Source: an uncultured Bilophila sp. (GTDB lineage Bacteria; Desulfobacterota; Desulfovibrionia; Desulfovibrionales; Desulfovibrionaceae). From it: a stretch of 24,253 nucleotides of DNA. The DNA lies in contig CAUHBW010000008.1 of NCBI GenBank assembly GCA_959604115.1, positions 1-24,253 of the forward strand, read 5' to 3'. The notes beneath the pieces are model-generated. The model was not told the origin of the DNA, searched no databases, and worked only from the letters and a program-made list of their open reading frames with translations. Position 1 is the stretch's first letter. Each line of letters opens with the position of its first letter. This document shows, piece by piece, positions 1 to 7,806 of this stretch. The position numbers and the translations under genes are program-made.

Positions 1-33
1 CCTTATTAATGTCTGGGGAGTGGGGGAGGGGGG

Positions 34-79
34 TGGGGGATGGGAGAGCCTTTCTTCAGAAAGGCTCTCCCTTCCCCCA
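34..79 (-). terminator. Long palindromic terminator of the RND operon (repeat copy A)
   Basis: A 20-bp inverted repeat (34-54 with 59-79, one T/T mismatch at 41/72) with a 4-base loop begins six bases after the TAG stop of the efflux pump gene. Read on the minus strand the loop is TGAA and the inner stem is CCTTTC/GAAAGG. The same core and the outer TTGGGGGAAGGG arm recur behind aspS, and related forms occur behind two plus-strand genes. A classic U-tract is missing; C-rich sequence follows instead. Confidence 0.75.
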
Positions 80-84
80 ATCTT

Positions 85-3000
85 CTAGTCCTTTTCCTCT
101 TTCTCTTCCTTCTTTTTCTTGCCCATGAGCCTTTCGGAAGCCCCCATGATCCAGCGGAAGAAGAAGGGAATGAACAGGGGCGCGATAAGAGTCGCGACGA
201 GCATGCCGCCGATGACGCTGGTGCCGATGGCGTGGCGGCTGGCCGCGCCCGCGCCGGTGCTGACCGCGAGGGGCACGCAGCCGAGAATGAAGGCGAGCGA
301 CGTCATGATGATGGGACGGAAGCGAAGGCGGGCCGCCTCTTCCGCCGCATGGATAACGTCCTTGCCCTCGTTGCGGTACTGCTCGACGGCGAATTCCACG
401 ATCAGAATGGCGTTTTTGGCCGACAGGCCGATCAGTGTCACGAGAGCCACCTGAAAATAGACGTCGTTGGAAATGCCGCGCAGCCAGATCGCCGTGATGG
501 CCCCGAGCACGCCGAACGGAACGGCGGTCAGCACGGTGAGCGGCAGCGACCAGCTTTCATACTGCGCCGCGAGAATCAGGAAGACCATCACCAGCGCGAG
601 CACGAAGACCAGATAGCCGCCGCTGCTGACCAGCTTTTCCTGATAGGACGAGCCGGACCACGCGATGGTGTACCCTTCGGGCAGGACTTCCTTCGCCACT
701 TCCTCCATAGCCGTCATGGCCTGCCCGGAGCTGTAGCCCGTGGCGGGGTTGCCCATGAACTTCGCGGCCTGGAAGTTGTTGAAACGCTCCACGGTCTGGG
801 GACCGGCGGTCGGCTTCACGTTGAGCAGCGCGGTCAGGGGAACCATGTTCCCACTGTTGTTGCGCACGTAGACTTCGGCCAAATCCTCGGGCCGCGCGCG
901 GTAGTCGCGTTCCGACTGCGTGTACACGCGGAAGGTCCGCCCGTACAGGTTGAAGTCGTTGATGTAGGTCGAACCGAAAGTCGCCTGCATGGTCGAAAAC
1001 ACGTCGGACACGTTCACGCCGAGCGTGCGGGCCTTCTCGCGGTCCAGCTCCACGAACAACTGCGGGGCGTTGACCGTAAACGACGAACTCACGCCCTGCA
1101 ACTCCGGCCTTTTGTTCGCTTCCGCCATGAGCTTCCGGGCGACGTTGTACAGTTCCACGCTGCCCTTGCCGTTGCGGTCCTGCAGCCACATTTCAAAGCC
1201 GCCGGTGTTGCTCATGCCGCTGATGGGCGGCGGGTTGAAGGCGAGGAAGGAACCCTGCGCCAGCCCGAAGCCCATTCCGTACAGCTTGCGCGCGAGGTCG
1301 AAGGAGCTGTCCCCCGCCGCCTTGCGCTCGTCCCACGGCTTGAGCGTGAAGAAGAAGGTCGCCACGTTGGTCTTGGCGGCGTTGCTCACGGCGTCCATGC
1401 CCGAGAAGCTCATCACGTCCGCCACCAGCGGGTTGGCCATGATCTCCTTGTTCAGCCGGTCCGCCACGACGGACGTCCGGCTGATCGCCGCGCCGTCGGG
1501 CATGGTCATGAGGGCGATGAGGTAGCCCTGATCCTCGTCGGGAACGAGGCCGCCCGGCACGCGCTCGAACACGCCGCCGATGCCCACGATGACGAGGACG
1601 AACAGGACGAGGGCGAGGAGGCTGCGCCGCAGGAGCATCTTGACGATACTCACGTATTTGCCGGTGAGCCCTTCGAACCATTCGTTGAATTTGCGGAAGA
1701 AGGCGTTCGGCGCGCCGTGTCCCGGCTTGAGCAGCAGGGCGCACAGGGCGGGCGTGAAGGTCAGGGCCACCGTGCCCGAAATGACCACCGACACCGCGAT
1801 GGTGATGGCGAACTGCTGGTACATGCGGCCCGCCATGCCGCCGGTGAAGGCCACGGGGATGAACACCGCGCACAGCACCAGCACGATGGCGATGACCGGC
1901 CCGGTCACTTCCTGCATGGCCTTGGCGGTCGCCTTGCGCGGGGGCAGGCCGTCGCTGATGTGCCGCTCCACGTTTTCGAGCACCACGATGGCGTCGTCCA
2001 CCACGATGCCGATGGCGAGCACAAGGCCGAACATGGTCAGGGTGTTGATGGAGAATCCGAGCGCGTACATGCCCGCGAACGTGCCCACGATGGACACGGG
2101 CACGGCGAGGCAGGGGATCAGCGTGGCGCGCCAGTTCTGGAGGAACAGGTACACCACGAGGAACACCAGCACGATGGCCTCGAACAGGGTCTTGACCACT
2201 TCCTCGATGGAAATCTTGACGAAGGTGGTGGTGTCGTAGGGAATGGTGTAGGCCACGCCCACGGGGAACTGTTGGGAGAGTTCGGCCATCTTGGCCTTGA
2301 CGAGTTCGGCGGTCGCCAGCGCGTTGGCCCCCGGCGACAGGTAGATGCCGATGGGCACGGCCTCCATGCCGTTGTACTTGCCCACGAAGTCGTAGCTCTG
2401 CGCGCCGAGCTCGATGTCCGCCACGTCCTTGAGGCGCAGGATGGAGCCGTCGGCCTCGGTGCGGAGGATGACCTCCCCGAACTGTTCCGGCTTGACGAGA
2501 CGGCCCTGCGTGGTGATCTGCCACGTCACGCCCACGCCGGGGGACATGGGCTCCGCGCCCATGCGGCCCGCCGCGAACTGGGCGTTCTGGTCGCGCAGGG
2601 CGGTGGCGATGTCGTCGGTGGTGATGCGAAGCTGGCTCATGCGGTCGGGCTTGAGCCAGACGCGCATGGAATAGTCCTGCGCCGCGAAGTTCTTGGCGTC
2701 GCCCACGCCGGGCAGACGCTTGAGTTCGTCCACGATGTTCAGCAGGGCGTAGTTGCTGAGATAGATGGTGTTGTACCGCTGATCCGGCGAGGTCAGAAAC
2801 ACGATCTGGAGCATGGACGACGATTTTTTCAGCACCGAGACGCCCATGCGCTGCACTTCCTGCGGAAGCTGCGCCAGCGCGAGCTGCACCCGGTTGTTCA
2901 CGTCGATGGTCGCCTGATCCGGGTCCGTGCCCACGTCGAAGGACACGGTGAGGCTCATGCTCCCCGTTCCCGCGCTGACCGAGCTCATGTAGATCATGTT

Positions 3001-3264
3001 GTCGACGCCGTTGATCTGGCTCTCAAGCAGCGAGGCCACGGTTTCGGCGATGACTTCGGCGCTCGCGCCGGTGTAGGTCGCGGAGACTTCCACCTGCGGG
3101 GGCGTCAGGTTGGGGTACTGCTCGATGGGCAGCACGGAAATGGCAATCGCGCCCACCAGCGTGATGATGAGCGAGATGACCGTGGAAAAGATCGGGCGGC
3201 GAAGGAAAAAGCCTTCCTTGATCTCGGAGGCCCGTTCCGGCGTCGGCTGTTGTTTGGTTTCCAT
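85..3264 (-). CDS. RND multidrug efflux pump, inner-membrane permease (HAE1/AcrB family)
   Basis: This 1059-residue protein has the full length and order of an AcrB/MexB-type pump: an N-terminal membrane helix, periplasmic loop, a block of membrane helices, a second loop and C-terminal helices. Family-defining stretches are visible: FFLRRPIFSTVIS at the N-terminus, the proton-relay aspartate pair in VVDDAIVVLENVER (D423, D424) and GLSAKNAILIVEFA in the C-terminal half, which holds the relay lysine. Such pumps export drugs, detergents and dyes using the proton gradient, working with a periplasmic adaptor and an outer-membrane channel. The adaptor gene lies 9 bases upstream in the same direction; no TolC-like gene is present, so the channel must be encoded elsewhere. 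A GGGGG ribosome site lies 6 bases before the ATG. Substrates cannot be told from sequence. Confidence 0.96.
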   Translation of the reverse strand: METKQQPTPERASEIKEGFFLRRPIFSTVISLIITLVGAIAISVLPIEQYPNLTPPQVEVSATYTGASAEVIAETVASLLESQINGVDNMIYMSSVSAGTGSMSLTVSFDVGTDPDQATIDVNNRVQLALAQLPQEVQRMGVSVLKKSSSMLQIVFLTSPDQRYNTIYLSNYALLNIVDELKRLPGVGDAKNFAAQDYSMRVWLKPDRMSQLRITTDDIATALRDQNAQFAAGRMGAEPMSPGVGVTWQITTQGRLVKPEQFGEVILRTEADGSILRLKDVADIELGAQSYDFVGKYNGMEAVPIGIYLSPGANALATAELVKAKMAELSQQFPVGVAYTIPYDTTTFVKISIEEVVKTLFEAIVLVFLVVYLFLQNWRATLIPCLAVPVSIVGTFAGMYALGFSINTLTMFGLVLAIGIVVDDAIVVLENVERHISDGLPPRKATAKAMQEVTGPVIAIVLVLCAVFIPVAFTGGMAGRMYQQFAITIAVSVVISGTVALTFTPALCALLLKPGHGAPNAFFRKFNEWFEGLTGKYVSIVKMLLRRSLLALVLFVLVIVGIGGVFERVPGGLVPDEDQGYLIALMTMPDGAAISRTSVVADRLNKEIMANPLVADVMSFSGMDAVSNAAKTNVATFFFTLKPWDERKAAGDSSFDLARKLYGMGFGLAQGSFLAFNPPPISGMSNTGGFEMWLQDRNGKGSVELYNVARKLMAEANKRPELQGVSSSFTVNAPQLFVELDREKARTLGVNVSDVFSTMQATFGSTYINDFNLYGRTFRVYTQSERDYRARPEDLAEVYVRNNSGNMVPLTALLNVKPTAGPQTVERFNNFQAAKFMGNPATGYSSGQAMTAMEEVAKEVLPEGYTIAWSGSSYQEKLVSSGGYLVFVLALVMVFLILAAQYESWSLPLTVLTAVPFGVLGAITAIWLRGISNDVYFQVALVTLIGLSAKNAILIVEFAVEQYRNEGKDVIHAAEEAARLRFRPIIMTSLAFILGCVPLAVSTGAGAASRHAIGTSVIGGMLVATLIAPLFIPFFFRWIMGASERLMGKKKKEEKEEKD

Positions 3265-3273
3265 GTCGGCCCC

Positions 3274-4479
3274 CTACTCGGCCTTGCCGGGAGCGGCGTC
3301 CGTGCCGACGGGCTGATCGGGGAGCGCAACGTCCTTGGGCCGGGACTCCTGAATCCGTACGGGCTGTCCGGGGACGGCCTTGTTGCTGCCTTCGGTCACG
3401 ATGCGCTCGCCGGGCTTCAGCCCCTTGTTGAGCAGGAAGCTGTCGCCGTAGTTGTCGCCGAGGTCCACAGCGCGCATTTCGGCCTTGTCGCCCTCGCCGA
3501 TCACGACCACCATGCTGCCCTGCTGGGTCTGGATGACGGCCTGTTGCGGAATGAGAACGGCGTCGACCAGTTCCATGCCGGAGAGGGTGACGCGCACGAA
3601 CTGGCCGGGCAGGACGAAGAGATCCGGGTTGGGGAACTCGGCCCGCGAGGCGACCACGCTGGTGTTGGCGCTGACCTGCTTGTCCACGAAGGTGACCTTG
3701 CCCTTGCGTTCGTAGACGGTGCCGTCCGCGAGGGTGAGTTCCGCCGTGGTGTTCCCGGTCTTGAGGCGGCCCTGCGCGTCCAGCGCGCGCAGGCGCATGA
3801 ACTGCGGGCTGGGAATGGCGAAATTGGCGTACATGGGATCGTTCTGGTTAACCACGGTCAACAGGCTGCCGTCCTGCGATCCGGCGGTGATGAGGTTGCC
3901 GACCGTGCGGTATTCCCGGCTGGCGAACCCGGAGACGGGCGAGGTGACGTAGGCGTAGCCGAGCTTGATCTCTGCCTCGTTGACGGCGGCCTTGGCGGAA
4001 TCGAGATCGGCCTTGGCGCTGTTGTAGGCGGCCTGCGCGTCGTCGCGGTCCTTCTGGCTGACGGCGTTCTTGGCGTAGAGGGGCAGGACGCGGTTCAGGT
4101 TCTGGCGGGCCTGCGTGAACTTGGCCTGCGCCTGTTCCATGACGCCCTTGGCCTGACGGAGCGCGGCCCTGTAGGTATCCGGCTCGATTTCAAACAGGAG
4201 CTGTCCCTGTTTGACGTACTGCCCTTCTTCATAGGCGCGGCGCATGAGGATGCCCGAAACCTGCGCCCGGACTTCGACGGCGCGGGAGCCTTCCGTCTGG
4301 CCCACGTAGGTAAAGCTGACGGGGACGTTTTTCGACTCAATGGTCATGACGCCGACCAGAGGCGGCGGCAAGGCTGCCTGTTCCTTTTTCTCGGACGAAC
4401 ATCCGCCGACAAGCATCAGGGCAAACAGCGCGCACACGGACATCAGCAACGAAAAAGGCGTACCGGATACTGGTTTCAT
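3274..4479 (-). CDS. RND efflux periplasmic adaptor lipoprotein (AcrA/MexA family)
   Basis: A 401-residue membrane-fusion protein that bridges the RND pump to an outer-membrane channel. The N-terminus is a lipoprotein signal ending in a lipobox (LVGGC, Cys27), so it should be anchored in the inner membrane facing the periplasm. The first barrel/lipoyl strand is recognisable (VRAQVSGILMRRAYEEGQYV), followed by a long Ala/Gln/Lys-rich helical hairpin (about residues 105-170), the second lipoyl half (GYAYVTSPVSGFAS) and the beta-barrel and membrane-proximal domains. An AAGGA ribosome site lies 7 bases before the ATG. Its TAG stop is 9 bases from the pump start, so the two are co-transcribed. No local regulator (TetR, MarR) accompanies the operon. 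Confidence 0.95.
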   Translation of the reverse strand: MKPVSGTPFSLLMSVCALFALMLVGGCSSEKKEQAALPPPLVGVMTIESKNVPVSFTYVGQTEGSRAVEVRAQVSGILMRRAYEEGQYVKQGQLLFEIEPDTYRAALRQAKGVMEQAQAKFTQARQNLNRVLPLYAKNAVSQKDRDDAQAAYNSAKADLDSAKAAVNEAEIKLGYAYVTSPVSGFASREYRTVGNLITAGSQDGSLLTVVNQNDPMYANFAIPSPQFMRLRALDAQGRLKTGNTTAELTLADGTVYERKGKVTFVDKQVSANTSVVASRAEFPNPDLFVLPGQFVRVTLSGMELVDAVLIPQQAVIQTQQGSMVVVIGEGDKAEMRAVDLGDNYGDSFLLNKGLKPGERIVTEGSNKAVPGQPVRIQESRPKDVALPDQPVGTDAAPGKAE

Positions 4480-4647
4480 CAGACAATCCTTGTTCTTCGT
4501 TTCAAAAGCGCACGCCGCCCGGAGCGCATTGACACGGCGCCGCAGCTTCGTCTACTCATAGGCTTCACGCTTCGTGGCGAACGGTAGCATGGAGCGTAGG
4601 GCGAGAAAAGAGTACTATACGCCAAAATTCCTTATGGACATACCAAA
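4480..4647. promoter_or_regulatory. Divergent intergenic region between efflux operon and membrane genes
   Basis: This 168-base gap holds the starts of two divergent transcripts. On the plus strand TTGACA (4530-4535) and TACTCA (4554-4559) are 18 bases apart, a plausible sigma70 promoter for the membrane-gene pair. No convincing minus-strand promoter for the efflux operon was found. A short inverted repeat CACG-CTT-CGTG (4566-4576) could be an operator, but it is too short to rely on. Confidence 0.4.
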
Positions 4648-4821
4648 ATGATGCGACACTTTATCATACGGGGCATTCTGATAGGCGGTTCGATGGGCGT
4701 GCTGTATGCGCTCGCCGGTTTTTCGGACAGCCTTCCCCGCGCCTTCGGGGTCGGGATGATCGGGGGCGCGCTCGCCGGGCTGACGCTCGCCGTCCGCCAG
4801 CGCAACAGGAAGAAGCAATGA
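4648..4821 (+). CDS. Small membrane protein, 57 residues
   Basis: An open frame of 57 codons starting MMRHFIIRGIL and ending RQRNRKKQ. It carries two hydrophobic, glycine-rich stretches (about residues 6-24 and 32-48) separated by a short polar turn, and a strongly basic tail, so it is likely a two-helix membrane hairpin with a cytoplasmic C-terminus. Its TGA stop overlaps the ATG of the next gene in the arrangement ATGA, typical of translational coupling, which supports it being real. The ribosome site is weak: AAGGAAT-like sequence is absent and only a five-codon frame precedes it. No family was recognised. The second ATG could equally be the start. Confidence 0.65.
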   Translation: MMRHFIIRGILIGGSMGVLYALAGFSDSLPRAFGVGMIGGALAGLTLAVRQRNRKKQ

Positions 4822-5513
4822 CCGGCGACGAGGCTTCCGCTCCGCCGCAGGATCGCCGCTTCGCCGCCATCGCCGCCGGCGTCCTCACCGGACGCTTTTT
4901 CGGCGTCCCCTTCTTCAATCCTCCCGTCAACCCGACCGTGCTGTTCAACGTCTGGGCCTATCTGCTCGGACCGTTTTTCTTCCTCTTCGCCGGACTGTGG
5001 CGCAAGGGGCTGGTCCTGCTCGCCGTCGGCGCGCTGCTCTACGCGCCCGGCCTGCTGCCTTCGGACGTTTCCGCGCTCGTTTCCATCCTCGCCGAGGAGT
5101 ACACGCCCTATCATCAGGCCCTTCAGGGGTTCGCCCTGCTGCTCGTCGCCTTCGCCTGCCTCGGGCGGAACTTTCTCTCCCTGCTCGTCGCGCTGTCGTT
5201 CATGGCGCTTTTCGTCTACGGCGCGCTGGCAACCCGCTATCTCGATCTCGGGATCGCCTCGGCCTACGTCTGGCTGAACGCGGGCATCATCTGGAAGGCC
5301 CTGTTCCAGCTCTGCCTCTTCGCCCTGCTCGGCGGCCGGCGGCTATTGCTCGCCGCCTCCCTGCTCGCCGCCGGGGCCTTCTTTTTCGTCGGACTGCCCG
5401 TCGATCTGCCTCTCCACGTCTTCCCCGCCGCCGCGTTCCCCGTCTTCTGCGGCATGATGGCGACCTACGATCTGTACAGGAAGAACGTTCTGCGCGAACG
5501 GTTCTGGTGGTGA
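4818..5513 (+). CDS. DUF2628-like multi-pass membrane protein
   Basis: A 231-residue, very hydrophobic protein with about six predicted membrane segments after a polar N-terminus of roughly 15 residues. The segment FNVWAYLLGPFFFLFAGLW (about residues 43-61) resembles the FN-x-A-FF-GPFWFLYRKMW pattern of DUF2628 membrane proteins, which have no firmly known function. Its ATG overlaps the stop of the 57-residue membrane gene, so the two are probably made together and may interact. The C-terminus (LYRKNVLRERFWW) is basic and aromatic. A perfect 24-bp terminator stem starts four bases after the stop. The family call is by pattern memory only. Confidence 0.75.
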   Translation: MTGDEASAPPQDRRFAAIAAGVLTGRFFGVPFFNPPVNPTVLFNVWAYLLGPFFFLFAGLWRKGLVLLAVGALLYAPGLLPSDVSALVSILAEEYTPYHQALQGFALLLVAFACLGRNFLSLLVALSFMALFVYGALATRYLDLGIASAYVWLNAGIIWKALFQLCLFALLGGRRLLLAASLLAAGAFFFVGLPVDLPLHVFPAAAFPVFCGMMATYDLYRKNVLRERFWW

Positions 5514-5516
5514 CGA

Positions 5517-5568
5517 TTGGGAGGGGGAGAGGGAACTTTCTAAAGAAAGTTCCCTCTCCCCCTCCCAA
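5517..5568 (+). terminator. Perfect 24-bp palindromic terminator (repeat copy B)
   Basis: 5517-5540 pairs perfectly with 5545-5568 around a TAAA loop. The stem is almost pure purine on one side (TTGGGAGGGGGAGAGGG then AACTTTC). It starts four bases after the stop codon of the DUF2628-like gene. No U-tract follows; a C-rich run and a conserved box at 5582-5612 follow instead. Confidence 0.8.
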
Positions 5569-5581
5569 ACCCTCCCCCTCT

Positions 5582-5612
5582 CCTTCAAAGACTTTCGTCC
5601 TTATCGAATCCC
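5582..5612 (+). repeat. Conserved box downstream of terminator copy B
   Basis: The 31 bases beginning CCTTCAAAGACTTT and ending TTATCGAATCCC match 20452-20482, behind alaS, at all but two positions. In both places the block sits about 13-15 bases past the same type of long palindromic terminator. A shorter version lies at the equivalent position behind aspS (minus strand). Confidence 0.75.
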
Positions 5613-5754
5613 TTGCGGCGGCATTCCCTCAGCGCGGGACGGTTCTCCCGCAGAGAGTCTCCCTTTTCAGGAGACGGGAAAGAGGCTTTTTTCTAAAAAA
5701 ACAAGGCTCCGCCACGGGAGAGTCGGCGCAAATGTTCTTTTTCAAAAACGACGA

Positions 5755-5797
5755 AAAAAGCGTCCAGAACAGGCAAACCTGTCCGGGACGCTCTTTT
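5755..5797. terminator. Bidirectional intrinsic terminator candidate
   Basis: A 7-bp outer stem (5759-5765 with 5786-5792) encloses a 5-bp inner stem (5769-5773 with 5778-5782). CTTTT follows on the plus strand and six T on the minus strand. It sits between convergent genes, so it could stop residual transcription from either side. Confidence 0.6.
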
Positions 5798-5860
5798 CGT
5801 CAAACCGGGAGACGTTTTCCCAATGGAAAACGCCCGCAGAACCCCGCCCTCCGTCCGCCC

Positions 5861-5883
5861 CATTCGCAAAAGTCTTGGGAAGA
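5861..5883 (-). repeat. Conserved box downstream of terminator copy C (short form)
   Basis: Read on the minus strand this is TTCCCAAGACTTTTGCGAAT plus GGGG, matching the AAAGACTTTTG and CGAAT parts of the boxes at 5582-5612 and 20452-20482 but lacking the GCCTTAT between them. It lies past the long terminator of aspS, the same relative position as the other boxes. Confidence 0.55.
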
Positions 5884-5899
5884 GGAGGGATATGGGGGG

Positions 5900-5955
5900 T
5901 TGGGGGAAGGGAGGGGAAGCCTTTCTTCAGAAAGGTTTCCCCTCCCTTCCCCCAA
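5900..5955 (-). terminator. Long palindromic terminator of aspS (repeat copy C)
   Basis: 5900-5925 pairs with 5930-5955 over 26 bp with a single mismatch (5919/5936, A opposite C in the minus-strand RNA), around a TGAA loop (minus strand). It starts two bases after the aspS stop. Outer arm TTGGGGGAAGGG and core CCTTTCTGAAGAAAGG match copy A. Confidence 0.8.
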
Positions 5956-5957
5956 TC

Positions 5958-7781
5958 TTATTTCTCTTCCTTCTTGTCCTTCGCTTCCTCGCGGAGACGC
6001 AGGCCGAGCTCGCGGAGCTGCTTGGCGGACACTTCGTCGGGGGCGTTGGTCATGAGGCAGGTGGCCTTCTGGGTCTTGGGGAAGGCGATGACGTCGCGGA
6101 TGGACGGCGACTTGGACATCAGCATGATCAGACGGTCCAGACCGAAGGCGATCCCGCCGTGCGGCGGCGCGCCGTGTTCGAGCGCCTGAATGAAGTAGCC
6201 GAACTGCGACTCGTAGGATTCCTTGGAGAAGCCGAGCGCCTCGAACATGTGACGCTGCACGTCGGCCTCATGGATACGGATGGAACCGCCGCCCACTTCG
6301 TTGCCGTTCAGCACCATGTCGTAGGCGCGGGCCTTGGTGGAGGCGGGATCGGACACCATCTTTTCGAGATCGCCGTCCTTGGGCGCGGTGAAGGGATGGT
6401 GGCAGGCCACGTAACGCTTCTCCTCCTCGCTGTATTCGTACAGCGGGAAGTCCGTCACCCACAGGAAGTTCCACGCGTCCTCGGGGATCAGGCCGAGCTT
6501 TTCCCCAAGATGCACGCGGAGGTTGCCGAGGGCGGCGTTCACCATGCCGGGTTCGCCCGCCTGGAAGAACACGATGTCGCCCACGGTCAGGCCGAGGGCG
6601 TCCACGAGGCCCTTGCGCTCCTCTTCGGACAGGAACTTGGCGATGGGCGACTGCCATTCGTTCTCGCGGATCTTGATCCACGCGAGGCCCTGCGCGCCGT
6701 AAATCTTCACGAATTCGGTCAGCTCGTCGATTTCCTTACGGGAAAGCGACTCGCCGCCGGGCACGCGCATGGCCTTGACCAGCTTGGTGGCGGCAAAGAG
6801 CTTGAAGCCGGAATTGCGGACGAAGGGGGTCACGTCCTGAAGCTCAAGGCCGAAACGGGTGTCGGGCTTGTCCACGCCGTAGCGGGCCATCGCCTCGTCC
6901 CACGTCATGCGCGGGAACGGCGCGGGGATGTCCACGCCCATCGCTTCTCTGAACACGCGGATCATGAGGCCCTCGGCCATGTCCATGATCTGCTTTTCGT
7001 CGGCAAAGCTCATTTCGATGTCGACCTGCGTGAATTCCGGCTGACGGTCGGCGCGGAGGTCTTCGTCACGGAAGCAGCGGGCGATCTGGAAATAGCGGTC
7101 AAGCCCCGCGATCATGCAGAACTGCTTGAACTGCTGCGGGGACTGCGGCAGCGCGTAGAACTGGCCGTGGTTCAGACGCGAGGGCACGAGGTAGTCGCGC
7201 GCGCCTTCGGGAGTGGACTTGGTCAGGATCGGGGTTTCCACTTCAAGGAAGCCCTGCGAGGCCAGCTCGTTGCGGATCGCCACGGCGGCGCGGCTGCGGA
7301 GTTCGAGGTTGCGGGCCATGCGCGGACGGCGCAGGTCGAGATAGCGCCACTGGAGACGCAGGTTTTCGCCCGCTTCCACGCGGTCCTCAATCTGGAAGGG
7401 CGGGGTCTTGGAGGTGTTCAGCAGCTTCCAGTCGCTGACCACGATCTCGACTTCTCCGGTCTTGAGGTTGGGGTTCACCATGCCCTCGGGACGGGGACGG
7501 ACCTTGCCCTTCATGGCGAGTACGTATTCGGAGCGCAGCGCGCTCGCGCGTTCGTGGGCCTCGGGAGCGTATTCGGGGCTGAACACGATCTGCGTCAGGC
7601 CGTAACGGTCGCGCAGGTCAACGAAAATCAGGCCGCCGTGGTCGCGCCGGTACTGGACCCAGCCCATCAGGCAGACTTCGGCCCCGTCGTCGGCGAGGGT
7701 CAGGTCGCCGCAGGTGTGGGTGCGTTTCCAGTCGCCGAGCGACTGGCATTCGACCACCTGTTCCTTCTGTTCTTCACTCAT
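5958..7781 (-). CDS. aspS: Aspartate--tRNA ligase, probably non-discriminating (Asp/Asn)
   Basis: A 607-residue bacterial-type class IIb synthetase that charges tRNA with aspartate. It has an N-terminal OB-fold anticodon domain (about 20-125), the catalytic core with QSPQQFKQFCMIAGLDRYFQ and CFRDEDLRADRQPEFTQ (motif 2 region), the inserted GAD domain, and the motif 3 stretch GGIAFGLDRLIMLM. His48 in YRRDHGG and Gly100 in RPEGMVN match the residues known from Pseudomonas aeruginosa AspRS to allow charging of tRNA-Asn as well; discriminating E. coli AspRS has Leu and Lys-type residues there. If so, Asp-tRNA-Asn would be finished by GatCAB, not seen in this window. An N-terminal extension of about 17 residues is present. 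Ribosome site AAGGAA precedes the ATG; hisS ends 25 bases upstream, so it is second in a hisS-aspS operon. Confidence 0.96.
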   Translation of the reverse strand: MSEEQKEQVVECQSLGDWKRTHTCGDLTLADDGAEVCLMGWVQYRRDHGGLIFVDLRDRYGLTQIVFSPEYAPEAHERASALRSEYVLAMKGKVRPRPEGMVNPNLKTGEVEIVVSDWKLLNTSKTPPFQIEDRVEAGENLRLQWRYLDLRRPRMARNLELRSRAAVAIRNELASQGFLEVETPILTKSTPEGARDYLVPSRLNHGQFYALPQSPQQFKQFCMIAGLDRYFQIARCFRDEDLRADRQPEFTQVDIEMSFADEKQIMDMAEGLMIRVFREAMGVDIPAPFPRMTWDEAMARYGVDKPDTRFGLELQDVTPFVRNSGFKLFAATKLVKAMRVPGGESLSRKEIDELTEFVKIYGAQGLAWIKIRENEWQSPIAKFLSEEERKGLVDALGLTVGDIVFFQAGEPGMVNAALGNLRVHLGEKLGLIPEDAWNFLWVTDFPLYEYSEEEKRYVACHHPFTAPKDGDLEKMVSDPASTKARAYDMVLNGNEVGGGSIRIHEADVQRHMFEALGFSKESYESQFGYFIQALEHGAPPHGGIAFGLDRLIMLMSKSPSIRDVIAFPKTQKATCLMTNAPDEVSAKQLRELGLRLREEAKDKKEEK

Positions 7782-7806
7782 ACCAAGTTTCCTTTATGCC
7801 TTTGCA

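Larger units (their letters stand above)
5613..5899. other. Gene-free, hairpin-rich intergenic stretch
   Basis: No credible gene is visible here. Hairpins are GTCTCC/GGAGAC (5657-5675), followed by a TTTTTT run at about 5688; a two-part stem AGCGTCC/GGACGCT with inner ACAGG/CCTGT (5759-5792); and CGTTTTCC/GGAAAACG (5813-5832). The middle one has T-runs on both strands. The stretch lies between two convergent genes that already have their own terminators. Confidence 0.6.

Noticed and set aside
4566..4576. CACG-CTT-CGTG as an efflux operator
   Set aside because: A 4-bp inverted repeat is expected by chance in a gap this size and no repressor gene is nearby.
40..4587. A 1515-codon open frame on the plus strand, opposite the efflux operon
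   Set aside because: It runs antisense to two clear RND genes, is full of His/Arg/Gly/Glu, has no domain or ribosome site, and is the expected shadow of GC-rich third positions.
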